From assembly GCF_002313155.2 (NCBI RefSeq), contig NZ_NWFK02000001.1, forward strand, positions 1,674,001 through 1,738,000: 64,000 nucleotides of DNA, written 5' to 3'. The DNA comes from Psychrobacter sp. FDAARGOS_221 (GTDB lineage Bacteria > Pseudomonadota > Gammaproteobacteria > Pseudomonadales > Moraxellaceae). Shown here in pieces: positions 1 to 10,831 of this stretch. The translations under genes and the position numbers were made by a program. The notes under the pieces were generated by a model. That model had not been told where the DNA came from, did no database searches, and saw only the letters and a list, made by a program, of their open reading frames with translations. Each line of letters opens with the position of its first letter. Positions within the stretch are counted from its first letter, which is position 1.

Positions 1-1066
1 AGTGGTTACCATCTGACGTCATTAAGATAGTCGCACGACTGGTCAGACGCACCACGACACCCTCTTGGCCATTGATATCGACAAAGTCACGTGCACGGAA
101 CGGCTGGCGAATACTCAGCATTAACGAGGCTATATAGTTCTCGATACTGTCTTTGACCGCAAAACCAACCGCAATACCGATCACCCCTGCACCGCCAAGT
201 AGGGTACCAATAATAGCCTCAGCACCAACCAAACTTAACGCCAATATCAAACCAACGATAATGAAAGCAACTTTGACCGTTTGCGACAACAGCTCGGCAA
301 CAAAAGGATTGGGGCTAATACGCAGCCAAAGCTGTTCACGTCGTCGCAGCCATCCGCCAAACCAAGCAACTGACGCAAACACAATGATGGCCACCAACAA
401 CAAAGGCAAGGCTTTAATTAAACTAAACGCCTGCTGCTTAAGCGTGGCAATCACTGGGGTGACGTTATCTTGTACATCCAGAGTACGATTAATGCGGTCT
501 TCCACTGCTACCACATCACTGACTCGGTTAGCAAGACTAATGGCTTGATGCGCCTTTTTCTCATTGGGCACTTCACCGCTAAGACTGACGACCCCTTGGT
601 TGACGCTGACATTGATGGCTTTTAGACCCTCAATTTCAGAGAAGATACCACTGATACGCTGACGAATATCGCTGTCATTGACGGCGCTAGGCTTGGTTTC
701 AATGACCGTATCTTTTTCAGTGATGGTGCCAGCTGCAGGTACATTAGCGGCAGGTTCGTCCTCTTCTGCTGCTAAGCCAAGATCGATACCATTATCGCCT
801 GCACTGCTCTTATCGGCACTGGCCTCTTCAGTATCAGCGGCTGCTTCACTGGTCTCAGCCGCGGCACTTGAATCATCAGCACTCTCTGATGCGACATCTG
901 CTGCTGCACTCGTTTCTGCAAAAGCGACTTCAGCTTCTTGTGCTGCCGAAGCGCTATAAGTGGGCAGCATGCCACTGCCGCTCACGATCAATGATAACAA
1001 CACACGGCTGATTATTGTTAGTCGCTTTTGCTTGCTTGTTGGTTCGGTTGTTCGATTGTTTGTCAT
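1..1066 (-). CDS. MscS-family mechanosensitive channel with BON domain (3' end outside window)
   Basis: Reading the minus strand from the ATG at 1066 gives 355 open codons running off the left edge, so the C-terminus is missing. The order is a short basic N-terminus and signal-like hydrophobic segment, a long low-complexity Ala/Glu/Ser linker (about residues 35-100), a BON-like domain (about 125-185, with the pattern ISGIFSEIEGLKAINVSV), a membrane segment, then the conserved MscS pore region including GGAGVIGIAVGFAVKD. The protein probably gates osmotic efflux at the inner membrane. The BON domain suggests an envelope or lipid contact, which is inference. hisA lies 65 bp upstream on the same strand. 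The function call is firm for the MscS core and less so for the N-terminal half. Confidence 0.85.
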   Translation of the reverse strand, partial: MTNNRTTEPTSKQKRLTIISRVLLSLIVSGSGMLPTYSASAAQEAEVAFAETSAAADVASESADDSSAAAETSEAAADTEEASADKSSAGDNGIDLGLAAEEDEPAANVPAAGTITEKDTVIETKPSAVNDSDIRQRISGIFSEIEGLKAINVSVNQGVVSLSGEVPNEKKAHQAISLANRVSDVVAVEDRINRTLDVQDNVTPVIATLKQQAFSLIKALPLLLVAIIVFASVAWFGGWLRRREQLWLRISPNPFVAELLSQTVKVAFIIVGLILALSLVGAEAIIGTLLGGAGVIGIAVGFAVKDSIENYIASLMLSIRQPFRARDFVDINGQEGVVVRLTSRATILMTSDGNH

Positions 1067-1131
1067 CTGACTGCCCTAACTTGACATGAATGGCTTAACT
1101 TTCAGTTGCTGCTTATCCACTCGCGTCTTAT

Positions 1132-1890
1132 TTAGCGGTCTAAATAGGACTGCGCCTCACCCATATCTAAAGTGCCTTCATAAATAGCACGGCCGGTGAT
1201 AATACCCTCTAGATACTCACCGTAAGGTTTTAACAGCTCAATGTCTTTCATGTCGGTCACACCGCCTGAGGCAATTACAGGGATACCGCCTACTTTGGCC
1301 AAGTTGACTGTTTGCTCAACGTTCACCCCTTGCATCATGCCATCACGGGCGATATCGGTATAAACAACTGACGACACACCAGCATCGGCAAAGTGTTTGG
1401 CAAGCTCTGTGGCCTTAACATCAGTCACATTGGCCCAGCCATGGGTCGCAACCATACCGTCTTTGGCATCAATACCAACGATGATATGACCAGCAAACTC
1501 ACGACACGCCTGCTCAACGAACTCAGGCTCTTCAACCGCTTTAGTACCAATAATAATGTAGGTTAAGCCGGCATCTAGATAATGCTCAATGGTCTGTAAA
1601 CTGCGCACACCACCGCCTAATTGTACTGGCAGATTAGGATGGGCTTTGGCAATCTCCATCACCACATTTTTATGAACCGGTACGCCATCAAAGGCACCGT
1701 TTAAATCCACTAAGTGTAAACGGCGCGCCCCTTCATTAACCCAGCGCGTTGCCATAGCTACAGGGTCATCTGAAAACACCGTATCATCCTCCATACGACC
1801 TTGTTTCAGGCGAACACATTTGCCATCTTTTAGATCAATCGCTGGGATAAGTAGCGGCGCTGTGACATTAACATCAGATTGGGTGTGCAT
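1132..1890 (-). CDS. hisA: HisA, phosphoribosylformimino-AICAR ribonucleotide isomerase
   Basis: A 252-residue (beta/alpha)8-barrel enzyme of histidine biosynthesis that isomerises ProFAR to PRFAR in the cytoplasm. Diagnostic motifs are [14 protein letters not shown] near the N-terminus (catalytic Asp19), LGGGVRS (91-97), GIDAKDG with Asp141 as the probable second catalytic residue, TDIARDGM (178-185) and the C-terminal phosphate-binding IASGGV and IITGRA. The start at 1890 has an AAAGG-like site upstream and gives about 10 residues more than typical HisA before the first strand. It stands alone here; the hisIE fusion is at 60.2 kb, so the his genes are dispersed. Confidence 0.95.
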   Translation of the reverse strand: MHTQSDVNVTAPLLIPAIDLKDGKCVRLKQGRMEDDTVFSDDPVAMATRWVNEGARRLHLVDLNGAFDGVPVHKNVVMEIAKAHPNLPVQLGGGVRSLQTIEHYLDAGLTYIIIGTKAVEEPEFVEQACREFAGHIIVGIDAKDGMVATHGWANVTDVKATELAKHFADAGVSSVVYTDIARDGMMQGVNVEQTVNLAKVGGIPVIASGGVTDMKDIELLKPYGEYLEGIITGRAIYEGTLDMGEAQSYLDR

Positions 1891-2281
1891 AATAAAAAAC
1901 CTTTATATATAAAAATGTATGGAAAATGTGCTAATTAAAAAGACAACAGACTACATTTATACTATCTAAACCTATAAATTAGTAAACGGACTGGTAATTT
2001 TAGGGTAATTTAACGTATAATCCTAGGTTATATTGTATATGTATTTTGGTAGCCAGTCGCCACTGTCTTCTATGCTAAGAGGTTAGCACAGGTCTATCTA
2101 GTCGCAACTATTGCTATAGAGTTTAGCGGATAGATGATCCTGTTGTGCGTGTTTTGTCGTACTGTTGCTACATTCTCTTGCAATAGCAAGTTCAATTCGC
2201 GGTACACATGTATACCGATCCTGAGTTGCTCACACCCGACAGGACGTCTGGCCTTTCTTCTCTTATGGAATAAGTTCGCTT
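1891..2281. promoter_or_regulatory. hisA/nqrA divergent intergenic region with long nqr leader
   Basis: This 391-bp spacer holds no credible gene. A perfect TATAAT lies at 2016-2021 on the plus strand with only a weak -35 upstream. If it is used, the nqr transcript has a leader of about 250 nt. A small perfect hairpin (CTTGC-AATA-GCAAG) sits at about 2177-2190. The promoter assignment is inference. Confidence 0.4.
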
Positions 2282-3643
2282 ATGATTACCATCAAAAAGG
2301 GGCTTGATTTGCCCATTGCTGGCGCACCCAGCAGTGAAATCACCCAGCATTCGCCAAAGCACATTGCGCTCATCGGCTATGATTATGTCGGCATGAAGCC
2401 TACTATGAATGTCAAAGTCGGTGATGTTGTCACGAAGGGCCAACCCGTTTATGAAGACAAAAAACGCGTTGGTGTTATCTACACCGCACCTGCCTCGGGC
2501 AAGGTAGTGGCTGTTAATCGTGGCGAGCGTCGTGTTTTTGAAAGCTTGGTTATTGAGGTGGATCCCAATGGTTCTGATGCCAATGAGATCACGTTCAATA
2601 AGTATGCTTCAAGCGAGTTAGCTGGTTTAGATTCTGAAGCTGTTGAAGCGCAATTAATCAAATCTGGTGAATGGACGGCATTTCGTACGCGTCCTTACAG
2701 CCGTACGCCTGATATAGGTACTCGCCCACAAGCCATCTTCGTTACGGCCATGGATACCAATCCTTTGGCTTATGACCCAATGCTGCTGATTCAACAAGAA
2801 CAACAAGCATTTGATGACGGCCTTGCTGTGCTATCTACCTTATCGCCAAAGACTTATGTCTGCCATCATGGCAATGCGAAACTGCCTAAAACCACAAACA
2901 CTGCGGCTGGCAATACCACCGTATACGAAGCGTTTGCAGGCAAACACCCTGCCGGTCTAGCGGGTACTCACATTCACTTCTTACATCCTATCAGCCGTGA
3001 CGTCACGGTATGGACCATTGGATTCCAAGACGTGATTGCGATTGGTAAATTATTTACCACAGGTAGCATTTATACCCGTCGTTTAATCAGCTTAGCAGGT
3101 CCTGCTGTCTCTAACCCACGCTTAATCGTTACCGATCGTGGTGCTGATTTAACCGAGTTGACTCAAGGTGAGCTGATTGGCAATGACTACCGTATCATTA
3201 CCGGTTCGGTACTTGCTGGTCGTAAAACCATTGAAAGCACTGCCTATCTTGGTCGCTTCCATAACCAAGTCAGCGTATTAGATGAAGGTCGTGAGCGTCC
3301 AGCGTTCCACTTCTTTAGCTTAGGCTTCAATCGCTTTTCAAAACTGCCTATTTATATTTCACAGTTTTTTAAAGACAGAAAATACAACTTCACCACGTCT
3401 ACTAATGGCTCTCCTCGTGCAATGGTACCTATCGGTGTCTTTGAGGAAGTCATGCCACAAGACTATTTGCCAACCCAATTATTACGTGCCTTAATTGTTG
3501 AAGATATTGTTTCAGCAGTTGATCTGGGTGCATTAGAGCTAGATGAAGAAGACTTGGCACTATGTACCTTTGTCTCTCCTGGCAAATACGAGTTTGGCGA
3601 CATCCTGCGTGATAACTTAACTCGCATTGAGCTGGAGGGCTAA
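2282..3643 (+). CDS. nqrA: NqrA, Na+-translocating NADH:quinone reductase subunit A
   Basis: The 453-residue cytoplasmic subunit of the Na+-pumping NADH:ubiquinone oxidoreductase, which contributes to the quinone site region. The N-terminus ([16 protein letters not shown]) and the body, including [20 protein letters not shown] and [11 protein letters not shown], are typical of NqrA, and the length is normal. A GGAATAAG-like ribosome site precedes the ATG at 2282. It is the first gene of nqrABCDEF; nqrB starts 5 bp after the stop. Confidence 0.97.
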   Translation: MITIKKGLDLPIAGAPSSEITQHSPKHIALIGYDYVGMKPTMNVKVGDVVTKGQPVYEDKKRVGVIYTAPASGKVVAVNRGERRVFESLVIEVDPNGSDANEITFNKYASSELAGLDSEAVEAQLIKSGEWTAFRTRPYSRTPDIGTRPQAIFVTAMDTNPLAYDPMLLIQQEQQAFDDGLAVLSTLSPKTYVCHHGNAKLPKTTNTAAGNTTVYEAFAGKHPAGLAGTHIHFLHPISRDVTVWTIGFQDVIAIGKLFTTGSIYTRRLISLAGPAVSNPRLIVTDRGADLTELTQGELIGNDYRIITGSVLAGRKTIESTAYLGRFHNQVSVLDEGRERPAFHFFSLGFNRFSKLPIYISQFFKDRKYNFTTSTNGSPRAMVPIGVFEEVMPQDYLPTQLLRALIVEDIVSAVDLGALELDEEDLALCTFVSPGKYEFGDILRDNLTRIELEG

Positions 3644-3648
3644 CGCTG

Positions 3649-4884
3649 ATGAAATTTTTACATAATATCTTTGACCGCTTAGAGCCAAACTTTACCAAAG
3701 GCGGCAAATACGAGAAGTACTACGCTGTATTTGAGATGTTTGATACTTTCTTACGTCAGCCAAGCAGTACAACTCACTCAGCAGCGCACGTGCGTGACGG
3801 TATTGACCTTAAGCGCATTATGATTATGGTCTGGCTATGTACTTTCCCTGCTATGTTCTGGGGTATGTACAACGTTGGCCATCAAGCACTGACTGCTATG
3901 GCCCAATTAGGCCTACAGCCTGAAGGTTGGCGCACTGTTATTACCGGTATGGCCGGCTACGATCCAAATAGCATTTGGGCCGCTTTCGTATACGGTGCGA
4001 TGCAGTTTTTACCGATTTATATTGTCACATTCGCAGTGGGTATCCTTTGGGAAATCATTTTCGCTGTGGTTCGTGGCCATGAAGTAAACGAAGGTTTCTT
4101 CGTTACCTCAGTACTATTCGCACTTTGTCTACCACCTGATATCCCATTATGGCAAGTTGCCTTAGGTATCAGCTTCGGTGTTGTGGTTGCCAAAGAAGTA
4201 TTCGGTGGTACTGGTAAGAACTTCTTGAACCCTGCCCTATCTGGCCGTGCTTTCTTATACTTTGCTTACCCAGCTTATATGTCTGGTGACACAGTTTGGA
4301 CAGCGGTTGATGGCTTCTCTGGTGCAACTCCACTTGGCCTATCAGCGATTGGTGTGACACCGGATCAGTTTACTGATGCTTACGGCTCTGCCATCACTTG
4401 GATGGATGCTTTCTTAGGCAACATGCAAGGCAGTATCGGTGAAGTATCTACTTTAGCTATCTTAATTGGTATGGTGTTCTTAATCTGGGGACGCATTGCC
4501 TCATGGCGTATTATTGCCGGCTGTGTGGTTGGTCTAATCGCAACCTCAATGGTATTTAACCTATTTGGTTCTGAAAGCGACAACCTAATGATGAGCCTAC
4601 CTTGGTACTGGCACTTAGTATTGGGTGGTTTTGCGTTCGGTGCTGTCTTTATGGCAACCGACCCTGTATCAGCTGCTCAAACTAACAAAGGCCGTTGGGC
4701 TTATGGTATTTTGATTGGCTTTATGACTGTTTTGATCCGTGTGATCAACCCAGCATTCCCTGAAGGCATTATGCTAGCCATCTTATTTGCTAACTTGTTT
4801 GCTCCTTTATTCGACTACTTTGTCACTCAAGCAAACATCAAACGTCAAACGGCTCGGAGGATGCGTCATGTCCCAGCAGACTAA
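3649..4884 (+). CDS. nqrB: NqrB, Na+-NQR subunit B (covalent FMN, membrane)
   Basis: A 411-residue polytopic membrane subunit that carries one covalently bound FMN and takes part in Na+ translocation. The flavinylation motif SGAT is at residues 224-227, with Thr227 the expected FMN-phosphate acceptor, and [20 protein letters not shown] just before it is conserved family sequence. ApbE (9.5 kb) is the transferase expected to load this flavin. The 3' end overlaps nqrC by 17 bp. Confidence 0.97.
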   Translation: MKFLHNIFDRLEPNFTKGGKYEKYYAVFEMFDTFLRQPSSTTHSAAHVRDGIDLKRIMIMVWLCTFPAMFWGMYNVGHQALTAMAQLGLQPEGWRTVITGMAGYDPNSIWAAFVYGAMQFLPIYIVTFAVGILWEIIFAVVRGHEVNEGFFVTSVLFALCLPPDIPLWQVALGISFGVVVAKEVFGGTGKNFLNPALSGRAFLYFAYPAYMSGDTVWTAVDGFSGATPLGLSAIGVTPDQFTDAYGSAITWMDAFLGNMQGSIGEVSTLAILIGMVFLIWGRIASWRIIAGCVVGLIATSMVFNLFGSESDNLMMSLPWYWHLVLGGFAFGAVFMATDPVSAAQTNKGRWAYGILIGFMTVLIRVINPAFPEGIMLAILFANLFAPLFDYFVTQANIKRQTARRMRHVPAD

Positions 4885-5722
4885 GAAAAGTAATTCAAAT
4901 ATGACCACCATTATGGTGGCACTGGTCTTATGTTTGGTATGTTCTGTACTGGTATCCGCCGTTGCAGTAGGCTTAAAGCCTGCACAAGTTGACAACCAAC
5001 TGTTAGACCGTAACAAAAACATCTTGGTAGCCGCCGGTCTTTTTGATCCTGCGACAGATACCAACGAAGATGTTCAATCACGTTTCGATGACTTTGAGAT
5101 TAAGTTGGTTGACCTTGAAAAAGGCGAATATGCCACTGAAGATCAGCTAGCGACAGCAGGCATCGAAGATGTTAACGCTTATGATGCAAACCAAGCATCA
5201 AAAAACAAAGCTTTAAGCATTGACTTAGGTAATGACGACCCAGCAAGTATTGGTGCCGTTCCTAAATTTGCAAAAGTTTATGTTAAAAATGATGCCGATG
5301 GTAAACCAGAGCTAATGGTACTTCCAGTACATGGTTACGGCCTATGGGGTACTATCTATGGCTTCTTAACCCTAGAAGGTGACCTAAATACTGTTAAAGG
5401 TATTAGTTGGTACGAGCACAAAGAAACACCAGGCCTAGGGGCACGCATTGAAGAACCAAAATGGCGTGCACAATGGGAAGGTATCCATGCATATGATGAA
5501 AATGGTGAGGTTGCAACAGGTGTAACCAAAGCCGGTCAAAGCCGTGACAACTGGGTTGACGGTATTAGCGGTGCAACACTGACCAGTGTTGGCGTAAGAA
5601 ACCTTATCCAGTTCTGGCTTGGCGAGCGCGGATACAAGCCATTTTTAGATAATTTACGTGGTGGCACTCCTGATAGCGATGCTAACGCTCAAACTCAAAC
5701 CACTACGGGCGAGGAGGCATAA
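4868..5722 (+). CDS. nqrC: NqrC, Na+-NQR subunit C (covalent FMN)
   Basis: A 284-residue subunit with one N-terminal membrane anchor (about residues 12-35) and a periplasmic FMN domain. The flavinylation motif SGAT is at 234-237, inside [10 protein letters not shown], with Thr237 as acceptor. The frame is open further upstream, but the ATG at 4868 is preferred: it gives the standard N-terminus, lies inside the nqrB 3' end, and follows a CGGAGG site. The overlap suggests coupled translation with NqrB. Confidence 0.96.
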   Translation: MSQQTKKSNSNMTTIMVALVLCLVCSVLVSAVAVGLKPAQVDNQLLDRNKNILVAAGLFDPATDTNEDVQSRFDDFEIKLVDLEKGEYATEDQLATAGIEDVNAYDANQASKNKALSIDLGNDDPASIGAVPKFAKVYVKNDADGKPELMVLPVHGYGLWGTIYGFLTLEGDLNTVKGISWYEHKETPGLGARIEEPKWRAQWEGIHAYDENGEVATGVTKAGQSRDNWVDGISGATLTSVGVRNLIQFWLGERGYKPFLDNLRGGTPDSDANAQTQTTTGEEA

Positions 5723-5724
5723 AC

Positions 5725-6399
5725 ATGGCAACAGATACTAAAAAAATCTTAACCACGCCGATTTTTGACAACAACCCGATTGCTTTACAGATTTTGGGTA
5801 TTTGTTCGGCACTGGCGGTTACAACCAGCGTAAAAAACGCGCTAGTGATGTGTATTGCACTGACCTTAGTAACTGCATTTTCAAGCTTTTTTATCTCAAC
5901 AATTCGTAATCGAATTCCATCAAGTATTCGTATTATTGTGCAAATGACCATTATTGCTTCATTAGTAATCGTGGTTGACCAAATCCTAAAGGCGGTCGCT
6001 TATGACGTCAGTAAATCTCTATCGGTATTCGTTGGTCTGATTATTACCAACTGTATCGTTATGGGTCGTGCTGAAGCCTTTGCGATGAGTAACCCACCGA
6101 TTCCAAGCTTTATGGATGGTATTGGTAACGGTCTAGGCTATTCAGCGGTATTACTATTTGTTGCCACAATTCGTGAACTACTGGGTAACGGTAGCATCTT
6201 AGGGTTTACTTTATTAAACCCAGTAACGGATGGCGGCTGGTACGTGCCAAATGGCTTATTATTATTACCGCCTTCAGCTTTCTTTATCATTGGTTTGTTT
6301 ATTGCCGTTATTCGTACTTGGAAACCAGAGCAAGTTGAAGAAGCTGAGTTCGTTATGAAGCCTCAATCTAAAGGCATGGCTCATGGAGGAGGACACTAA
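5725..6399 (+). CDS. nqrD: NqrD, Na+-NQR subunit D
   Basis: A 224-residue integral membrane subunit of the RnfA/E-NqrD/E family. Cys27 (LGICSAL) and Cys110 ([15 protein letters not shown]) are the family cysteines that, with those of NqrE, hold an iron centre in the membrane. A GAGGAGG ribosome site ends in the nqrC stop region. The stop codon overlaps the nqrE ATG by one base. Confidence 0.96.
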   Translation: MATDTKKILTTPIFDNNPIALQILGICSALAVTTSVKNALVMCIALTLVTAFSSFFISTIRNRIPSSIRIIVQMTIIASLVIVVDQILKAVAYDVSKSLSVFVGLIITNCIVMGRAEAFAMSNPPIPSFMDGIGNGLGYSAVLLFVATIRELLGNGSILGFTLLNPVTDGGWYVPNGLLLLPPSAFFIIGLFIAVIRTWKPEQVEEAEFVMKPQSKGMAHGGGH

Positions 6400-7007
6400 T
6401 GGGACACTATGTCAGTCTATTTATCACGTCTGTTTTTATTGAAAACATGGCGTTAGCCTATTTCCTAGGCATGTGTACCTTCTTAGCCGTTTCTAAAAAG
6501 GTATCAACTGCAATCGGCCTTGGCGTCGCAGTTATCGTGGTTATGGCCATTACTGTACCGCTTAACAACCTGTTATTTCAGTTCATTTTGAAAGACGGTG
6601 CGTTAGCATGGGCAGGCTTCCCAGAAATGGATCTAAGCTTCTTAGGCTTATTGAGCTACATCGCTTTGATTGCAGCAACGGTTCAAATCTTAGAGATGTT
6701 CTTAGATAAATTCGTGCCTGCACTATACAACGCGCTAGGCGTGTTCTTACCACTAATTACCGTAAACTGTGCCATCATGGGTGGTGTATTATTCATGGTT
6801 GAGCGTGATTACAACTTCACTGAATCATTAACTTATGGTGTTGGTGCTGGTTTTGGTTGGGCACTAGCGATTACGCTACTTGCAGGTATTCGTGAAAAGT
6901 TAAAGTACTCAGACGTCCCTGCCCCACTACGTGGCCTGGGTATTACTTTCATTACTGTCGGATTGATGTCGCTTGGATTTATGTCATTTGGTGGCATGTC
7001 AATTTAA
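6399..7007 (+). CDS. nqrE: NqrE, Na+-NQR subunit E
   Basis: A 202-residue membrane subunit homologous to NqrD but of inverted topology. Cys26 (FLGMCTFLA) and Cys124 ([11 protein letters not shown]) are the expected ligands of the iron site shared with NqrD. It starts in a TAATG overlap with nqrD, preceded by a GGAGGA site. A 68-bp AT-rich gap separates it from nqrF. Confidence 0.96.
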   Translation: MGHYVSLFITSVFIENMALAYFLGMCTFLAVSKKVSTAIGLGVAVIVVMAITVPLNNLLFQFILKDGALAWAGFPEMDLSFLGLLSYIALIAATVQILEMFLDKFVPALYNALGVFLPLITVNCAIMGGVLFMVERDYNFTESLTYGVGAGFGWALAITLLAGIREKLKYSDVPAPLRGLGITFITVGLMSLGFMSFGGMSI

Positions 7008-7075
7008 TGAACCGATTTAAATTGCCCAATTTATAGATAACAAGCGATTTTAATATTTAAATAAGGACAAAAATC

Positions 7076-8314
7076 ATGGAGTTATTTGGTACCGCCATTG
7101 GCGGCGTCGCCATGTTTACCCTGATTATCATGAGCTTGGTAGCCATTATTTTGATTGCCCGCTCACGATTGGTCAGTTCAGGGGATGTCACCATTCGTAT
7201 TAATGACAATCCTGACAACGACGTGGTCACGCCAGCTGGTGGTAAACTTTTACAAACCCTAGCAAGCGAAGGTATCTTTCTATCTTCTGCTTGTGGTGGC
7301 GGTGGTACGTGTGCACAGTGCCGCTGTAAAGTGATTGAAGGTGGTGGTTCGATTCTACCAACCGAAGAAGGTCACTTCACTCAAGGTGAAATTCGCGATC
7401 ACATGCGTCTTGCCTGTCAGGTTTCTGTTAAGCAAGACATGAAAATTGAGATTGACCCAGAATTCTTTGATGTACAGAAGTGGGAATGTGAAGTGGTTTC
7501 TAACCACAACGTTGCTACCTTCATTAAAGAATTGGTATTGAAAATCCCTGAAGGCGAAGAAGTAAACTTCCGCGCCGGTGGTTATGTTCAGCTTGAAGCG
7601 CCACCGCACGAAGTTCACTACAAAGACTTTGATATTGATGAAGAATACCTGGAAGACTGGGAAAAGTTCAACATGTTCCGTTATGTGTCAAAAGTAGACG
7701 AAGAAGTGATTCGCGCCTACTCTATGGCAAACTACCCAGACGAAAAAGGTATCATCAAGTTCAACATTCGTATCGCAAGTCCACCTCCACGTGGTCCAGA
7801 AGGTATCCCACCAGGCAAAATGTCTTCTTGGGTATTTAACCTAAAACCAGGTGATAAAGTAACTGTTTCAGGTCCTTATGGTGAGTTCTTCGCCAAAGAC
7901 ACCAAAGCAGAAATGGTATTCATCGGTGGTGGTGCCGGTATGGCGCCAATGCGTTCACATATCTTCGACCAGCTAAAACGTCTAGAATCAGATCGTAAGA
8001 TCAGCTTCTGGTATGGTGCACGCTCGGTTCGCGAGATGTTCTATGTTGAAGATTACGACATGCTACAAGATCAGTTCGATAACTTCGAATGGCACGTGGC
8101 CTTGTCTGATCCATTACCTGATGACAACTGGGATGGTTACACTGGATTCATTCACAACGTATTATACGAAGAGTATCTGAAAGATCATCCAAACCCAGAA
8201 GATTGTGAATACTACATGTGTGGGCCACCGGTGATGAACGCTGCCGTTATCGATATGTTACATAGCTTAGGCGTTGAAGATGAAAACATCTTACTTGATG
8301 ACTTTGGTGGTTAA
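7076..8314 (+). CDS. nqrF: NqrF, Na+-NQR subunit F (NADH-oxidising flavoprotein)
   Basis: A 412-residue electron-entry subunit. Order: an N-terminal membrane helix (about 8-28), a 2Fe-2S ferredoxin domain with cysteines C73, C79, C82 and C114, an FAD domain with RAYSMANY (213-220), and an NAD(H) domain with GGGAGMAP (284-291) and a late CGPP motif. It takes a hydride from NADH onto FAD and passes electrons to the 2Fe-2S centre. A clear intrinsic terminator follows, which closes the nqr operon. Confidence 0.97.
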   Translation: MELFGTAIGGVAMFTLIIMSLVAIILIARSRLVSSGDVTIRINDNPDNDVVTPAGGKLLQTLASEGIFLSSACGGGGTCAQCRCKVIEGGGSILPTEEGHFTQGEIRDHMRLACQVSVKQDMKIEIDPEFFDVQKWECEVVSNHNVATFIKELVLKIPEGEEVNFRAGGYVQLEAPPHEVHYKDFDIDEEYLEDWEKFNMFRYVSKVDEEVIRAYSMANYPDEKGIIKFNIRIASPPPRGPEGIPPGKMSSWVFNLKPGDKVTVSGPYGEFFAKDTKAEMVFIGGGAGMAPMRSHIFDQLKRLESDRKISFWYGARSVREMFYVEDYDMLQDQFDNFEWHVALSDPLPDDNWDGYTGFIHNVLYEEYLKDHPNPEDCEYYMCGPPVMNAAVIDMLHSLGVEDENILLDDFGG

Positions 8315-8367
8315 TCCCTAATCCCATAACAGCAAGTCTCATAACAGTAATAAACTGTGATAAATTA

Positions 8368-8394
8368 AGAGTCTCAAACTGAGGCTCTTTTTTT
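8368..8394 (+). terminator. Intrinsic terminator of the nqr operon
   Basis: An 8-bp stem (GAGTCTCA / TGAGGCTC, one wobble) is followed by a T-tract 54 bp after the nqrF stop. Confidence 0.85.
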
Positions 8395-8505
8395 ATGCCC
8401 ATTCAAAATGCGTATTCTTTATAATAAGAAAAAATCAAATACCCTAGCTGAATCGCTTTAAATTTTAGTAATTTGGATAAACAACTCAAATAAGAAAGGA
8501 TGCTT

Positions 8506-9312
8506 ATGACAACGAAAGCTAAGATTAAACATTTAACAGTCTGGATTACCGGTGCATCAAGTGGCTTAGGCGAAGCACTGGCCATCGAATTTGCCCGCCG
8601 TGGTGCCCGCGTGGTATTAAGTGGACGTAATACCGCAAAACTTGAAGCGGTAAAAAATAAATGCAAAAAGCCAAAAAAACATCACGTTGTTGCCTTTGAC
8701 ATCTTAGATGCTGAACAAACCAAAGCCGCTTATCATACGGTAATGTCTCAAGCCGGTCAGGTAGATTGGCTAATTAATAACGCAGGCGTCAGTCAACGCT
8801 CGCTAATTATGGACACAGAAGAAGCCGTTGAACGCCAGTTGATGGAAATTGATTATTTTGCCCAAACCAGACTAACGCGATTGCTATTGCCTGCGATGAT
8901 TGAGCAAGGCGGCGGCAAAGTAGTAATGGTATCCAGTGTGGCTGGCCTACTCGGTACCCAATATCGTGGCGCATACGGCGCCGCCAAAGCAGCACTGCAT
9001 ATGTGGGCCAATAGTTTGCGGGCAGAATTAAGCGAACAAAATATTCAAGTCGCTACTATCTTCCCAGGCTTTATTCAAACCAATGTGTCTATTAATGCAC
9101 TTACTGGTGATGGCAGCACTCAAGGTACGATGGATGAAGCCACTGACAAAGGCTTAAGCGCAGCAGCATTTGCAAAACAAGTGGTAAAAGCATTAGCAAA
9201 AGACAAAGAATATGTTATTGTCGCCGGTCAAAAAGAAAAACTGGCCACCGTGCTAAATCGAGTGTCACCATCTAAGTTGTATCAGGTTATTCGTAAGGCC
9301 AAAGTCACATAA
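8506..9312 (+). CDS. Short-chain dehydrogenase/reductase
   Basis: A 268-residue Rossmann-fold SDR with the cofactor motif TGASSGLG, the NNAG motif, and a catalytic Ser-Tyr-Lys set in VSSVAGLLGTQYRGAYGAAK. The basic residues after beta-2 (SGRNTAK) favour NADP(H). The ATG at 8506 is chosen over 8500 because AGAAAGGA lies at proper spacing from it. The substrate cannot be read from sequence. It stands between the nqr operon and apbE on the same strand, with its own upstream spacer, so a link to the sodium pump is only positional. Confidence 0.88.
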   Translation: MTTKAKIKHLTVWITGASSGLGEALAIEFARRGARVVLSGRNTAKLEAVKNKCKKPKKHHVVAFDILDAEQTKAAYHTVMSQAGQVDWLINNAGVSQRSLIMDTEEAVERQLMEIDYFAQTRLTRLLLPAMIEQGGGKVVMVSSVAGLLGTQYRGAYGAAKAALHMWANSLRAELSEQNIQVATIFPGFIQTNVSINALTGDGSTQGTMDEATDKGLSAAAFAKQVVKALAKDKEYVIVAGQKEKLATVLNRVSPSKLYQVIRKAKVT

Positions 9313-9470
9313 TCAATTGACTTAATACTGTCACTTAAATAAAAGCGCTTAATAAGCTGGTAATAAGAAACCCTGAATACAACTCAGCCAGACGGTGCAA
9401 CTCGTATGTAAAATTGATGCAGGCCATATCAATCGTCTCATTCCCTCACTCATAAAAAAAAGGATGCCCT

Positions 9471-10610
9471 ATGTCCCTTCCTACGCTTTCTATGAAAACA
9501 ACCGTCACTACCAGTGCCGTGCTTGCCAGCGCTCTGGCTGTTAGCGCCTGCCAGCAAGCCCCTCAATATAACTATATCGAGGGAGAGACGATGGGCACCA
9601 GCTATCACATTACCTTTCAGCAGCCTAAAGATGTCGATGAAGAGCAGATTAAACAATCCATTGAGCAGCGCCTGCAAGCCATCAACGACAGCATGTCGAC
9701 TTATCAAGAAGACAGTACCATCTCTAAGTTTAACCGCTTAGCTGCGGGTCAATCATTGACGGTCGATCCTTACTTTATAAAAGTCTTACAAGACTCAAAG
9801 CAGGTATATCAAAGCTCTGGCGGCGCTTTTGATCCAACCATCATGCCGTTAATTAACCTATGGGGTTTTGGCAGTGTGATGACGGTAGAGCGCTTGCAAA
9901 ACCCGCCTTCTGAGGCCGATATTAATAGCGCAAAATCGTTGATAGACTTTGACAGTATTAAGCTTAGCGGTGATCAACTCAGCAAAAATAAAGAAGGCGT
10001 GCAGTTAGACTTCTCTGCCGTGGCCAAAGGCTATGGTGTCGATGTCATCGCTGACGTGTTAAAAAGTGAGTATAAAATCAATAACTATATGGTAGAAATT
10101 GGCGGCGAAGTGGCCACTTCAGGAGTCAATCAAAAAGCACACTCTTGGCAAATTGCCATTGATGCACCGATTATCGACAGCTCGGTCAGTGAGCGGGTCA
10201 CTATTGCTGCCATTCGTCAGCCAAAATCAGTGGGTAACTTACATATTGCAACCTCTGGCAACTATCGTAACTCGGTTATTTTTGACGGTAAGCGCTACAG
10301 CCACACCATCGATCCAACGACCGGTCAGCCTATTGCCGGCGGCGCGCCATCGGTCACTGTCGCGGCAGAGTCGGTCTCTATCGCTGATGCTTGGGCAACC
10401 GCTCTGACTGCCATGAGCTATGAGCAAGCACTGAAATCAGCCACAGACAATGATGTTGCAGCGATGTTTATCATCCCTAAAGATGGCAAGATTCATGATG
10501 AAGTGGCCAGCGCCGATGACATTGCAAAAAACAAAGCCGATCCGCAGGCTTATTGGCAAATTGTCGAAACCCCAGCCATGCAAGCCATACGTGCAGATAC
10601 AGGTCAGTAG
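9471..10610 (+). CDS. apbE: ApbE, FAD:protein FMN transferase (lipoprotein)
   Basis: A 379-residue exported flavin transferase that attaches FMN to Thr in SGAT-type motifs, as found in NqrB and NqrC upstream. The signal peptide ends in a lipobox (AVSAC, Cys27), so it should be anchored to the periplasmic face of a membrane. Family landmarks are ETMGTSYHITF, DPTIMPLINLWGFG, DFSAVAKGYGVD, YMVEIGGEV, a C-terminal HTIDPTTGQPI and the WATALTAM region. An AAAAGGATG ribosome site precedes the ATG. Confidence 0.95.
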   Translation: MSLPTLSMKTTVTTSAVLASALAVSACQQAPQYNYIEGETMGTSYHITFQQPKDVDEEQIKQSIEQRLQAINDSMSTYQEDSTISKFNRLAAGQSLTVDPYFIKVLQDSKQVYQSSGGAFDPTIMPLINLWGFGSVMTVERLQNPPSEADINSAKSLIDFDSIKLSGDQLSKNKEGVQLDFSAVAKGYGVDVIADVLKSEYKINNYMVEIGGEVATSGVNQKAHSWQIAIDAPIIDSSVSERVTIAAIRQPKSVGNLHIATSGNYRNSVIFDGKRYSHTIDPTTGQPIAGGAPSVTVAAESVSIADAWATALTAMSYEQALKSATDNDVAAMFIIPKDGKIHDEVASADDIAKNKADPQAYWQIVETPAMQAIRADTGQ

Positions 10611-10831
10611 TTTAACTTTTAAAATATCGCTTATAACTTGGGCTTAGAACACAACCCATAGCATTCCTTATAGCGCCACTTGCCGCTTATCTGCCGTTTA
10701 AATAAAGCGAGATAAATTGGCGGGTGTGCGCTAATTGCTACAGTCACCTTACAGGCTGTTATATTTTTTGTATATGCTTTAAAATAGTCGATTTGCATGT
10801 AGCAAGCGTGTATTAACACTAAGGATATACA

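Noticed and set aside
153..548. 131-residue plus-strand frame at the left edge
   Set aside because: Antisense to the MscS-type channel, whose own frame carries clear motifs.
4787..4867. Upstream start for nqrC at 4787
   Set aside because: Would add 27 residues encoded inside nqrB; the ATG at 4868 gives the family N-terminus and has a better ribosome site.
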